Shown here piece after piece: positions 1-6,383 of a DNA stretch of 8,528 nt (its first letter is position 1; each line of letters begins with the position of its first letter). Source of the DNA: Acidimicrobiales bacterium. GTDB lineage: Bacteria > Actinomycetota > Acidimicrobiia > Acidimicrobiales > Palsa-688. Location of the stretch: the NCBI GenBank assembly GCA_019241495.1, contig JAFAWZ010000104.1, positions 1 to 8,528 on the forward strand, in the 5' to 3' direction. The position numbers and the translations under genes are program-made. The notes beneath the pieces were generated by a model, which was not told where the DNA came from, did no database searches, and saw only the letters and a program-made list of their open reading frames with translations.

Positions 1-360
1 GATGCGGTCGTAGATCTTTGCACCACCGAGTGCCGCTTTGCCACCGTGGACGGGCGCCGGGCCGAGGGCCGCGAGGAGGTGCGCCGCCTCTTGAGCTCGT
101 TCATGGGAGACCTACGCTCGACCAGCCACCAGGTCACCGAAATGTGGCATCAAGAAGACGTGTGGTTGGCCGAGGTGTTGGCAACGTATGAGATGCGAGA
201 CTGGCTCAAAATCGAGGCATTGCCGCGGGCCTTCGTGATAAGAGCCGTACCTGAAGGCATTTGTGACGTCCGGGTCTACGGGGCCAACGAACGGCAGCTG
301 AACGACCGAAGCGGCGACGAGCCCTATCGGAGCGGCGGGCACCTGGTGCTCCCTCTCTGA
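1..360 (+). CDS. SnoaL-like / NTF2-fold protein, 3' part only
   Basis: The reading frame is already open at base 1, so the start lies outside the window; 119 residues are visible up to the TGA at 358-360. The pattern fits the second half of a SnoaL-like (NTF2-fold) domain: a segment CRFATVDGRRAEGREEVRRL, in which the small cone-shaped fold usually has 'GR.....I...', then FMGDLRSTSHQVTEMW, a beta segment DVWLAEVLATYEM, and a closing pair AFVIRAVPEGICDVRVYGAN. Members of this fold act as small cyclases, hydrolases or ligand-binding proteins, and many are uncharacterised; no catalytic residue can be assigned here. The following DUF5996 gene starts 31 bp downstream on the same strand, so the two may be co-transcribed. 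The fold call rests on the order of strands and conserved aliphatic pattern, not on a search. Confidence 0.7.
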   Translation, partial: DAVVDLCTTECRFATVDGRRAEGREEVRRLLSSFMGDLRSTSHQVTEMWHQEDVWLAEVLATYEMRDWLKIEALPRAFVIRAVPEGICDVRVYGANERQLNDRSGDEPYRSGGHLVLPL

Positions 361-391
361 GATACGGCTCGTGGATCGCTAGCGTGGACGC

Positions 392-1309
392 ATGCCCGCG
401 TCGTGGCCCGCCCTTCCCTACGAGGCCTGGAGCGCCACCTGCGACACCTTGCACGCCCATACCCAGCTTCTGGGCAAGCTGGCAGTCGCGTTGGCGCCGC
501 CCGAGCCACAGCTCCAGCACGCTGCGCTGCGCCTGACCGCCCGGGGTTGGGAGACGCTGCCGCTACCTGCTCCTGACGGCTCGGGCGCGGTGGTCGTGGT
601 ACTCGACCTGCGACGCCACGAAGCGGTCGTCGAGCACAGCGGCGGGAACCTACGAAGCATCGCCCTGTCGCCGAAGCGGCCCGTCGGAGACGTCACGCGC
701 GACGTGCTCAAGGCCGTCGAGGCTCTCGCCGGGCCGGTGCAGATCGATCCGCGTCCCCAGGAGGTGCCTTGGACGGTCCACCTGGACGAGGACCACGACC
801 ACACGACCTACGACCCTGAGCAGGTCGCCACTTACTTCCGGGCCGCCACCCAGGCCGCGTTGGTGCTCGCCACCCTGCGGGCCCCTTACCGGGGCCGTTC
901 CAGCCCGGTCAACGCCTGGTGGGGAACTTTCGATCTGGCCGTCAGCCTGTTCTCTGGGCAACCGGCCGATCCGCCCTCGAACGAGTTCATCATGCGAAAC
1001 TCGGCCAACGCTCAACAAATCGAGATCGGCTGGTGGCCGGGCGACGCCCGCTACCCGCACGCCGCCTTCTACGCCTTCGCCGTCCCGGCCCAAGAGGGCC
1101 TCGAGGCCGCTACCTTGTCGCCGCCTGGTCGCTGGGACCCGGGGCTCAAGGAGTACATCCTCGATTGGGAGGACATCCGAACCAGCTCCCATCCACGTCA
1201 ACGTGCGGTCGAGTTCGGTCGGTCGGTGATCGACCACGCGTGCACGGTCTGTGACTGGGAGCCAGCCCTGGCGGCCAGCGCCCAGGGGGTCCCGCCCCCC
1301 GTCGTCTGA
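392..1309 (+). CDS. DUF5996 family protein
   Basis: A complete 305-residue soluble protein with the hallmarks of DUF5996. The N-terminus reads WPALPYEAW (residues 5-13) followed by TLHAHTQLLGKLAVAL. A mid-region has the RGWET signature near 51-55, and EVPWTVHLDED near 124-134. The core is SSPVNAWWGTFDLAVSLFSG (170-189), where the family usually has a 'SPVHFFWGSFDLAVTRFSGR' type block. Then come EIGWWPGD (211-218), AFYAFAVP (225-232) and a C-terminal LKEYILDWEDIRTS. No function is established for the family, so none is given. No transmembrane segment or signal peptide is seen. The ATG at 392 has only a weak GTGGA ahead of it (384-388), but the family N-terminus begins immediately after it. The gene converges on the molybdoenzyme gene, with 11 bp between the two stop codons and no hairpin terminator. 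Confidence 0.88.
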   Translation: MPASWPALPYEAWSATCDTLHAHTQLLGKLAVALAPPEPQLQHAALRLTARGWETLPLPAPDGSGAVVVVLDLRRHEAVVEHSGGNLRSIALSPKRPVGDVTRDVLKAVEALAGPVQIDPRPQEVPWTVHLDEDHDHTTYDPEQVATYFRAATQAALVLATLRAPYRGRSSPVNAWWGTFDLAVSLFSGQPADPPSNEFIMRNSANAQQIEIGWWPGDARYPHAAFYAFAVPAQEGLEAATLSPPGRWDPGLKEYILDWEDIRTSSHPRQRAVEFGRSVIDHACTVCDWEPALAASAQGVPPPVV

Positions 1310-1320
1310 GAAGCTTTTGC

Positions 1321-3576
1321 CTACCGGAGGGCGGCTGTGTGGATCGAGCGCCATACGCGCTCGGGTGTCAAGGGCAGATCTATGTGCCTCACCCCGAGAT
1401 GCGCGATTGCATCGACCACTGCGTTCTGGATCGCCGGGGTGGACCCGATGCTGCCCGACTCGCCGATGCCTTTGGCGCCGAGCGGGTTCATGAACGTCGG
1501 CGTCTCGCAATCGACCAGCTCGAACGACGGCACCTCGGCCGCGCTCGGGATGCCGTAGTCGGCAAAGGTCGTGGTCAGCGGGTTGCCGTCCTCGTCGAAG
1601 ACGACCTCTTCGAACAGAGCCTGACCGATTCCGCAGCACAGCCCGCCATGAACCTGCCCGTGGGCGAGCATCGGGTTGAGGATCCGGCCCGCGTCGTCCA
1701 CGGCCACCATACGCAGCAGAGCGACGCGCCCGGTTTCGATGTCCACCTCCACCACTGCGGCGTGCGCCCCGAACGGGAAGGTGGAGCTGGCCGGCACGAA
1801 ATCGGACACCGCCTGCAGCGGCTCGGGGGCGGCGGCGGCCACCTCGGCCCACGTCACGGAGCGGGCAGGAGCTCCCACCACGTGGAAGGCGCCGCGCTGC
1901 ACATCGAGGACGATGTCCTCCACCGACGCCTCGAGCATTCGAGAAACCTCTTCCCGGGCCATGTCAACGAGCTTCTCGGTCGCGACGAACAGCGACGAAC
2001 CGGCCGCCTGGGTCGAACGCGAGCCACCCGTCACTCCGCTCGCCGGGACCCGATCAGTATCCCCGTGGATCACCTCCACCTCCTCGAGCGCCACGCCGGT
2101 GCCGGCCGCAACGAGCATCGACCAGGCGGTGCGATGACCCTGACCGGTGGGCGTCGATCCCGAGACAGCGCGGACCCGACCGTCGCGGAGGAGCTCGACC
2201 GAGCCGTACTCTCCCCCAGGCGCCCCGCCGGTCACCTCCACATATGTGGCCAGCCCGATGCCGATCAACCTGGTGGACCCCTCGGTCCGCCTCCGAGCCT
2301 GCTCCTGGCGTAGAGACTCGTAGCCGACCGCTTCGACGACCAGATCGAGAGCCCGCTCGTAGTCGCCCGTGTCGTAGATCGTGCCGACCCCCGTCGTGTA
2401 GCCGTTATCGAAGGCGGGCACCATGTTGCGGCGGCGGACCTCGACGGGGTCCATCTCGATCTCCGCGGCGAACATGTCGACAGCCCGTTCGACGGCGGCG
2501 GCCGCCTCTGGGCGCCCGGCGCCTCGAAATGCCGATGTGGGTGCGGTGTTGGTGAGGGTCGCCCGACCGCGGTAGCCGACGTTGGGAATGTCGTACACAC
2601 CTGTGGTCATCCGGCCGGTCGAGTTGATCAGGATCGGGGCGAAGAGCACGAACGCTCCGCAGTCCTGGATCACCTCCAGTTGGTAGGCGGTGATGCGGCC
2701 GTCACGCGTCCCGCCGATGGTGACCTCGTGAACCTGGGCCCGGCCGTGCGGGAGGCACAACATGTCCTCCACCCGGGTGGCCGTCCATCGAACCGGCCTC
2801 CCCAACCGCCGGGCCAGCAATCCGATGGTTACCTCTTCACGGAACAATCGGCCCTTGGACCCGAAGCCGCCGCCCACGTCGGGAATGATCACCCGGACGT
2901 CGGAGACGTCGAGCCCGTGAGCGCGCGCGAGGAACTCCCGATTCGGGTGGGCGCCCTGGCAGCTCGCCCATTGGGTGAGCCGCTCGCCGTCCCATGCGGC
3001 AATGGCGGCTCGCGGTTCGATCGGTGCACCTGACTGGCGCTGGTTCACCATCCGTTGGCGAACGATCACCGCGCATTCCTCGAAGCTCGCTCCCGGGCCC
3101 GCCTCGACAGTGGCGATGACGTTGCCCGGTGCCTCGTCGAAGATGAGAACCTGATCGGTCACCGACTCCTCGACGTTCGTGATGACCGGTAAGGGCTCGT
3201 AGTCGACTTCCACCAGCTCGGCCGCGTCGGCCGCCGCGGCTCGATCCTCCGATACGACGACGGCCACGATCTCACCCACATAGCGCACCTGATCGTGGGC
3301 GAGCACCGGTTGGTGCATCCATTCCGGTTTCAGATGGGGGAACACGGCGGGATGCTCGGGGCAACCGAGGTCCTGGCCCGTGTACACCCCGGCTATGCCC
3401 GGCGCGGCGCTGGCCGCGGAGGTGTCGATCCTGACGATCCGGGCGTGCGCCAACGGCGAGCGCACGAACGCGGCCCACAGCGCTCCGGGCATCGGGATGT
3501 CGCCGACGTAGCAACCGCCTCTTGTCAACATGGCGGGGTCTTCCAGCCGGCGCACCTCGTGGCCGAGAATGCTCAT
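1321..3576 (-). CDS. Xanthine dehydrogenase/CO dehydrogenase-family molybdopterin-binding large subunit (form II CoxL-like)
   Basis: A full-length 751-residue molybdenum hydroxylase large subunit, the size usual for CoxL-like proteins. It opens with the family start GHEVRRLEDPAMLTRG (residues 5-20). Visible motifs are DVGGGFGSKG (233-242, cofactor contact), the active-site loop AFRGAGR (349-355), TPTGQGH (475-481) and AKGIGESG (701-708), whose Glu706 is the expected catalytic base. AFRGAGR is the form II / aldehyde-xanthine-type loop. True form I CO dehydrogenase has a Cys in AYRCSFR, so CO oxidation is unlikely, and hydroxylation of an aldehyde or N-heterocycle is the better guess. These subunits normally bind molybdenum-cytosine dinucleotide and pair with FAD and 2Fe-2S subunits, neither of which is encoded in the window. 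The start lies 9 bp after the stop of the upstream amidohydrolase with no clear Shine-Dalgarno, so translational coupling is likely. It is the last gene of its minus-strand run. Confidence 0.93.
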   Translation of the reverse strand: MSILGHEVRRLEDPAMLTRGGCYVGDIPMPGALWAAFVRSPLAHARIVRIDTSAASAAPGIAGVYTGQDLGCPEHPAVFPHLKPEWMHQPVLAHDQVRYVGEIVAVVVSEDRAAAADAAELVEVDYEPLPVITNVEESVTDQVLIFDEAPGNVIATVEAGPGASFEECAVIVRQRMVNQRQSGAPIEPRAAIAAWDGERLTQWASCQGAHPNREFLARAHGLDVSDVRVIIPDVGGGFGSKGRLFREEVTIGLLARRLGRPVRWTATRVEDMLCLPHGRAQVHEVTIGGTRDGRITAYQLEVIQDCGAFVLFAPILINSTGRMTTGVYDIPNVGYRGRATLTNTAPTSAFRGAGRPEAAAAVERAVDMFAAEIEMDPVEVRRRNMVPAFDNGYTTGVGTIYDTGDYERALDLVVEAVGYESLRQEQARRRTEGSTRLIGIGLATYVEVTGGAPGGEYGSVELLRDGRVRAVSGSTPTGQGHRTAWSMLVAAGTGVALEEVEVIHGDTDRVPASGVTGGSRSTQAAGSSLFVATEKLVDMAREEVSRMLEASVEDIVLDVQRGAFHVVGAPARSVTWAEVAAAAPEPLQAVSDFVPASSTFPFGAHAAVVEVDIETGRVALLRMVAVDDAGRILNPMLAHGQVHGGLCCGIGQALFEEVVFDEDGNPLTTTFADYGIPSAAEVPSFELVDCETPTFMNPLGAKGIGESGSIGSTPAIQNAVVDAIAHLGVRHIDLPLTPERVWRSIHTAALR

Positions 3577-3586
3577 CGGTTCGCGC

Positions 3587-4789
3587 TCACGCGGCGAGCA
3601 GGCGGTGAATGTTGTCGTGGGCCACCTTGCGGAGGTCCTGCTCGGCCAGCCCGTCGAAGCGACCGAGCATCTCCTGGGGGGTCTCGGTGCCCTCGGAATG
3701 AGGGAAGTCGGAACCGAGCAGCACGTGGTCAGGCCCGAGCAAGGAGACCGTCGCCAGGCAATCCTCCTCGTGGAACGGGGCGACCCAGACGTGGCGCTTG
3801 AACAGAGCGCTCGGTTTCTCCTCCAGCCTGCCTCCCAAGGCCGGACCGAACCTGTAGAAGGCGTGTGCTTTGTCCATGATCTTCAACAGGTAAGGAACCC
3901 AGTAGGCGCCGTGCTCGATGCTCGCCACTTTGAGCTTCGGGAAGTGGCCGAACAGGTTGTGCATGACCAGGGCGGCCAAGGTGTCCATGATCTGGCGGTC
4001 GCTGCCGGCCACGACGTACATGAATGATGAGCCGAACCCGTCGGGATCCCAGAATCCTTCGTAGAACTTGGGCAGATAACCGAAGGTGTTGCTGGCGTGG
4101 AAGCAGGCGAGCACACCCGCTTCTTCCACCCTTGCCCAGAACGGGTGGAAGGCAGGATCGGCCGGGGAGCGCCGACCGAACGGGCCGGGGCGGAGGTTGA
4201 GGACTCTCAGGCCCTTGGCGAGAAGGCGGTCGAGCTCCGCTATCGATCGCTCCGGATCGATCATCGAGAGCTGCGCCGCAGCATACAGACGGCCGTCGCG
4301 AGAGAAGCCCCACGTCTCGTCGAGCCATTCGTTGAACGCCCTGAAGGTGGCGTACGTAGTGTCGACATCGCCTTCGAGGTAGAACTCCAGCATGTTGGCC
4401 CGAGATGGGAACAGCACCGACCCTTCCACGTCGTGGGAATCGAGGACCTCGAGGCGCGCCGCCCGCTCGATGTACTCCGGGCGGATCGACGTCTTTTCAC
4501 TGTTGAAGGCGGGCGACCGGCGAGGCGTGTCCGCCACATCGATGGCACCGGTCGCCATCTTGCGGAGATTGCGGGTCATCGACCCTGGAGCACCGACCTC
4601 TCGCACCGCATCGGTGAGGCGGCCCATCCCGCCCGCGGTCAGAAGACGGTCGGCCCGGTCTCGATGCTCATCGGACAGGTGCCCGACGAAGGCGTCCTCG
4701 GTCTCGTAGTAGTGGCTGTCCGCATCGAAGATCTGCCACTCCAGCCGATCGGTTTCGGAGGCTTGTGTCGGTGTTGCCGTGGTGGCCAT
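3587..4789 (-). CDS. Amidohydrolase family protein (amidohydrolase 2, ACMSD-like)
   Basis: A complete 400-residue metal-dependent hydrolase or decarboxylase of the ACMSD-like amidohydrolase group (TIM barrel, cytosolic). The N-terminal metal site reads FDADSHYYE (residues 21-29): Asp24 and His26 stand where ACMSD has HxH. Later ligands fit CFHASN (His231), IEHGAYW (Glu292-His293) and LGSDFPHSEG (Asp361). The C-terminus VAHDNIHRLLAA is the usual final helix ('N..rLf'). Relatives decarboxylate or hydrolyse aromatic-pathway intermediates; the substrate here is unknown. A strong Shine-Dalgarno (AGGGAGGG, 4796-4803) sets the start at the ATG 4787-4789. It is tightly coupled to the molybdoenzyme large subunit downstream, which suggests consecutive steps or a shared substrate. 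A second, different amidohydrolase occurs at 7586-8528. Confidence 0.92.
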   Translation of the reverse strand: MATTATPTQASETDRLEWQIFDADSHYYETEDAFVGHLSDEHRDRADRLLTAGGMGRLTDAVREVGAPGSMTRNLRKMATGAIDVADTPRRSPAFNSEKTSIRPEYIERAARLEVLDSHDVEGSVLFPSRANMLEFYLEGDVDTTYATFRAFNEWLDETWGFSRDGRLYAAAQLSMIDPERSIAELDRLLAKGLRVLNLRPGPFGRRSPADPAFHPFWARVEEAGVLACFHASNTFGYLPKFYEGFWDPDGFGSSFMYVVAGSDRQIMDTLAALVMHNLFGHFPKLKVASIEHGAYWVPYLLKIMDKAHAFYRFGPALGGRLEEKPSALFKRHVWVAPFHEEDCLATVSLLGPDHVLLGSDFPHSEGTETPQEMLGRFDGLAEQDLRKVAHDNIHRLLAA

Positions 4790-4795
4790 CGTTGT

Positions 4796-4803
4796 CCCTC
4801 CCT
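4796..4803 (-). promoter_or_regulatory. Shine-Dalgarno of the amidohydrolase
   Basis: On the minus strand AGGGAGGG stands six bases upstream of the ATG at 4789. It is among the strongest ribosome binding sites in the window and decides the start of the 400-residue amidohydrolase. Confidence 0.7.
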
Positions 4804-4811
4804 GTCGATCG

Positions 4812-4850
4812 ACATCCTACATCCTGCATCCAGCCTGGGCGGCTGGATGT
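4812..4850. repeat. Three heptamer repeats and a perfect 9-bp hairpin between oxygenase and amidohydrolase genes
   Basis: Plus-strand heptamers ACATCCT, ACATCCT and GCATCCA follow one another at 4812-4832. Overlapping them is a perfect inverted repeat, CATCCAGCC (4827-4835), a five-base loop, and GGCTGGATG (4841-4849), after which GGATGT (4845-4850) repeats the heptamer core in inverted order. The site lies between the stop of the oxygenase gene (4886) and the Shine-Dalgarno of the amidohydrolase (4803). The hairpin could form in the transcript, but no T-run follows on the minus strand, so an intrinsic terminator is unlikely. A protein-binding site or a processing/attenuation hairpin is possible; both are inference. 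Confidence 0.55.
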
Positions 4851-4885
4851 CTGGAGTCGAACGATGGGCGGCGCTCAGGTCGGGC

Positions 4886-5857
4886 TCAGATGACGGGAGC
4901 CGGGAGGAGGTCCAGGACGCCTCGGCGGGCCAGGCCGACGATGCTCGCCTGGTCGCCGGCTGCGTTCCCGGCGCTGGCCAACCGCCCGGAGCCGTGCTCG
5001 AGGGCCCGCACTATGGCCAGCTCCTCTTCGGTCACCGCGAACGGCTCCTCCTGCCAGAGCTTGGCGAACGGTCGCTCCTGACCGTCGCGTCCGGCCAAGC
5101 GGGCCACCCACTGCAGGCGACGGGAGAGAGCCGGAACAGCGCTAGTGAGGTCGGGATCGGCGGCACCCAGTACGGCCTCGGTCGAAGCACGCACGCCGGC
5201 GGAGCTGGGATCCTCCCCGAGGGGGTCACAGTTGAAATCGTTGCACTTGAGATACAGCACGACCGTGCCGGCCGCGGCCCGGCGAAGGTGCCACATCGAC
5301 GATCCCGGAAAGATGTGCACGTCCCCGGGCCGGTCGGCGATCTCTATCGACGGCGAGTCGGCCAGGACCACCTCGGGCAGCTCGTCGGGAGGGAGGCTGG
5401 CCCGGTACTCGGCCGACATGCCGTACGGGTTCACGTCGCGATGGTCTTCGGGGTACATAACCAGGCGGGACTCCTCCGGGACCTCGATGGCGATGCCCAC
5501 CGCGATCTGGGTGGCGAAACGGTCCTTGTGGGCCGGGGGATTCGGATTCACATGGTCCAAGTAACGGTTGACGTGGCGCTCGGACAGCACCATGGTCGAG
5601 CGTTTCGTCTGGCAGATCCCCTCGACCAGGCCGAACAGCTCTCCGCACATGTCGGTGTCCGGGGGCGGCTCGAAGCGGTACTGGTCCTTGGCCGCGGTGT
5701 TGCCCACGTCAAACAGCTTCTCGTCCTCCCGCCGCCGCCCGTACTGGGCTTGGAGGTAGTCGAGGAACTCGCTTGTGCAGCCCTGCGAGATGCTAACCCA
5801 TTGCTGGCGCCGGTAGGCATCCCGATGTTCCGCCGGGTCGATGTCGAAGATCTTCAC
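4886..5857 (-). CDS. Putative cupin-fold Fe(II) oxygenase (phytanoyl-CoA dioxygenase/2OG-like), family unassigned
   Basis: A complete 323-residue soluble protein not recognised with certainty. The centre has the facial-triad layout of non-heme Fe(II)/2-oxoglutarate oxygenases: PPAHKDRFATQ carries H110-x-D112, then a strand QIAVGIAIEVPEESRLVM. Next comes ADRPGDVHIFPGSSMWHLRR, in which PGD precedes a distal His190, and Arg192/Arg193 lie two to three residues on, with a hydrophobic strand TVVLYLKCN. The Arg is where a 2-oxoglutarate carboxylate contact might be, though it usually lies further from the distal His. The last third (about 245-323) is separate and helical, ending VGLARRGVLDLLP, a pattern that could be a small winged-helix-like module. 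The start is GTG (5855-5857) with AAGGGGCAGG upstream (5862-5871). It is first in the minus-strand run; 97 bp with repeats separate it from the amidohydrolase. A catabolic hydroxylation role is inferred from the neighbours. Confidence 0.6.
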   Translation of the reverse strand: MKIFDIDPAEHRDAYRRQQWVSISQGCTSEFLDYLQAQYGRRREDEKLFDVGNTAAKDQYRFEPPPDTDMCGELFGLVEGICQTKRSTMVLSERHVNRYLDHVNPNPPAHKDRFATQIAVGIAIEVPEESRLVMYPEDHRDVNPYGMSAEYRASLPPDELPEVVLADSPSIEIADRPGDVHIFPGSSMWHLRRAAAGTVVLYLKCNDFNCDPLGEDPSSAGVRASTEAVLGAADPDLTSAVPALSRRLQWVARLAGRDGQERPFAKLWQEEPFAVTEEELAIVRALEHGSGRLASAGNAAGDQASIVGLARRGVLDLLPAPVI

Positions 5858-5898
5858 GTAACCTGCCCCTTACACTTAGCATTACGCTCAGCGGACTC

Positions 5899-5927
5899 AG
5901 GTTAGGGGTCGTCGCCACCCTTGTAAA
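5899..5927 (-). promoter_or_regulatory. Possible sigma-70-type promoter of the oxygenase gene
   Basis: On the minus strand TTTACA (5927-5922; five of six to TTGACA) and TAACCT (5904-5899; only three of six to TATAAT) are 17 bp apart. They would start transcription about 35 bases ahead of the GTG at 5857. The -10 match is poor, so this is a weak call made mainly on position and spacing. Confidence 0.25.
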
Positions 5928-5940
5928 GGCAAGGTGGGCG
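5913..5940. promoter_or_regulatory. Imperfect inverted repeat over the possible -35 region
   Basis: CGCCACCCTTG (5913-5923) and CAAGGTGGGCG (5930-5940) are inverted copies matching at 9 of 11 positions around a six-base centre. The core is CTTG-N6-CAAG. The repeat covers the candidate -35 element of the oxygenase gene, which is where a repressor operator would lie. No regulator gene is in the window, so operator function is inferred from position alone. Confidence 0.3.
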
Positions 5941-6028
5941 AAATGCCAGAATCCGGAACATGGCGCGGTTTCGGGGAGGAAAGAGCCCCGCTGTGGGCTA
6001 CCCGCTTCGACCCTTTCCGGCCAGACGA

Positions 6029-6230
6029 TCAACAACCGAAGGCGTAGTTGATAGCTGAGCACACCTCCTCGAAGGTGAGGCGTCCGACTTCTCCAATCGG
6101 GCCGCTCAGATCAGTCGAACACGTCGACTAGGACCGGCTGGATCGCCGGGGATGCACGCTCGTCCAGGGGTTGACGGCGACGCACCACCGACAGAGCGGC
6201 GAGCATGCCGGCGCCGGGCAGCTCGCACGG
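6029..6230 (-). pseudogene. Probable relic of a MazF/PemK-type toxin gene
   Basis: Two short minus-strand segments in different frames read together like the two ends of a MazF-type endoribonuclease. Segment one (6230-6111, 39 codons and a TGA) holds CELPGAGMLAALSVVRR, then QPLDERASPAIQPVLVDVF. This resembles the MazF opening 'W..LPG.G.RPALVVSRD..N....VV.VPV', a PGxG loop followed by two beta strands. Segment two (6109-6029, 26 codons and a TGA) holds LSGPIGEVGRL, then TFEEVCSAINYAFGC, the usual MazF ending 'iG.L....m..V..AL..aLGl'. The middle of the toxin, roughly 40 to 50 residues, is missing between them and the frame changes at the join. An intact MazF is about 110 residues. No antitoxin is seen beside it. 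The assignment is from remembered family pattern and could be chance; the proper C-terminal ending makes it better than random. Confidence 0.42.
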
Positions 6231-6240
6231 GGATGGGCGG

Positions 6241-6265
6241 AGTAGGCGGTAGTAGGCGGTAGTAG
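6241..6265. repeat. Decamer tandem repeat, 2.5 copies
   Basis: AGTAGGCGGT occurs twice exactly (6241-6250, 6251-6260) and is followed by a half copy AGTAG (6261-6265). The bases just before (GGGCGG) look like a decayed copy. It lies upstream of the MazF-like relic in its reading direction. No function is evident; replication slippage in non-coding DNA is the simplest source. Confidence 0.6.
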
Positions 6266-6310
6266 ACGCCTGCGGCGGGCAGCTAAGGTCTTTTATGATA
6301 TTTCAGTCTC

Positions 6311-6340
6311 GTCTTTGTGACCAGGCGCTGTCTTTGTGAC
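6311..6340. repeat. 11-bp direct repeat beside the palindrome
   Basis: GTCTTTGTGAC occurs at 6311-6321 and again at 6330-6340, a 19-bp period. The second copy runs into the left arm of the palindrome at 6333, and the right arm supplies the same core inverted (GTCACAAA, 6370-6377). The core TTTGTGAC is therefore present three times in 65 bp, like repeated recombinase or regulator binding sites. Confidence 0.65.
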
Positions 6341-6377
6341 GCGTTAACCGCACTATTTGCGGCTAACGCGTCACAAA
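6333..6377. repeat. 45-bp near-perfect palindrome (20-bp arms, 5-bp loop)
   Basis: The left arm TTTGTGACGCGTTAACCGCA (6333-6352) and right arm TGCGGCTAACGCGTCACAAA (6358-6377) pair at 19 of 20 positions, with one A/C mismatch (6347 against 6363) and the loop CTATT. The element is more AT-rich than its surroundings and stops within a few bases of where recognisable sigma-factor sequence begins (6384). Possible identities are a miniature mobile or REP-like palindrome, the end of a lost mobile element, or a recombination site. It is not followed by a T-run on either strand, so it is a poor intrinsic terminator. No copy is seen elsewhere in the window. Confidence 0.7.
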
Positions 6378-6383
6378 CACAAA

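Noticed and set aside
650..1852. A 400-codon minus-strand frame overlapping the DUF5996 gene and the 3' end of the molybdoenzyme gene
   Set aside because: The translation is Arg/Gly-rich shadow sequence, while the frames it overlaps carry clear family motifs.
1321..3576. Carbon monoxide dehydrogenase (form I CoxL)
   Set aside because: The active-site loop is AFRGAGR and lacks the Cys of AYRCSFR that carries the copper-sulfur bridge in true CO dehydrogenase.
4827..4849. Intrinsic terminator after the oxygenase gene
   Set aside because: The stem is good but no T-run follows on the minus strand; the bases after it are mixed.
4097..5905. A 602-codon open frame on the plus strand
   Set aside because: It runs antisense across two well-supported minus-strand genes and the gap between them, and its translation is low in family-like patterns. 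High GC produces such shadows.
5793..6062. An 89-codon minus-strand frame at the start of the oxygenase gene
   Set aside because: It overlaps the oxygenase start in another frame and has no recognisable pattern. The GTG at 5857 with its Shine-Dalgarno explains the region.
6333..6377. Integron attC site
   Set aside because: The palindrome has GTTAACC/GGCTAAC cores that recall attC, but it is nearly perfect, with a five-base loop and no spacer or extrahelical bases typical of attC. No integrase is present.
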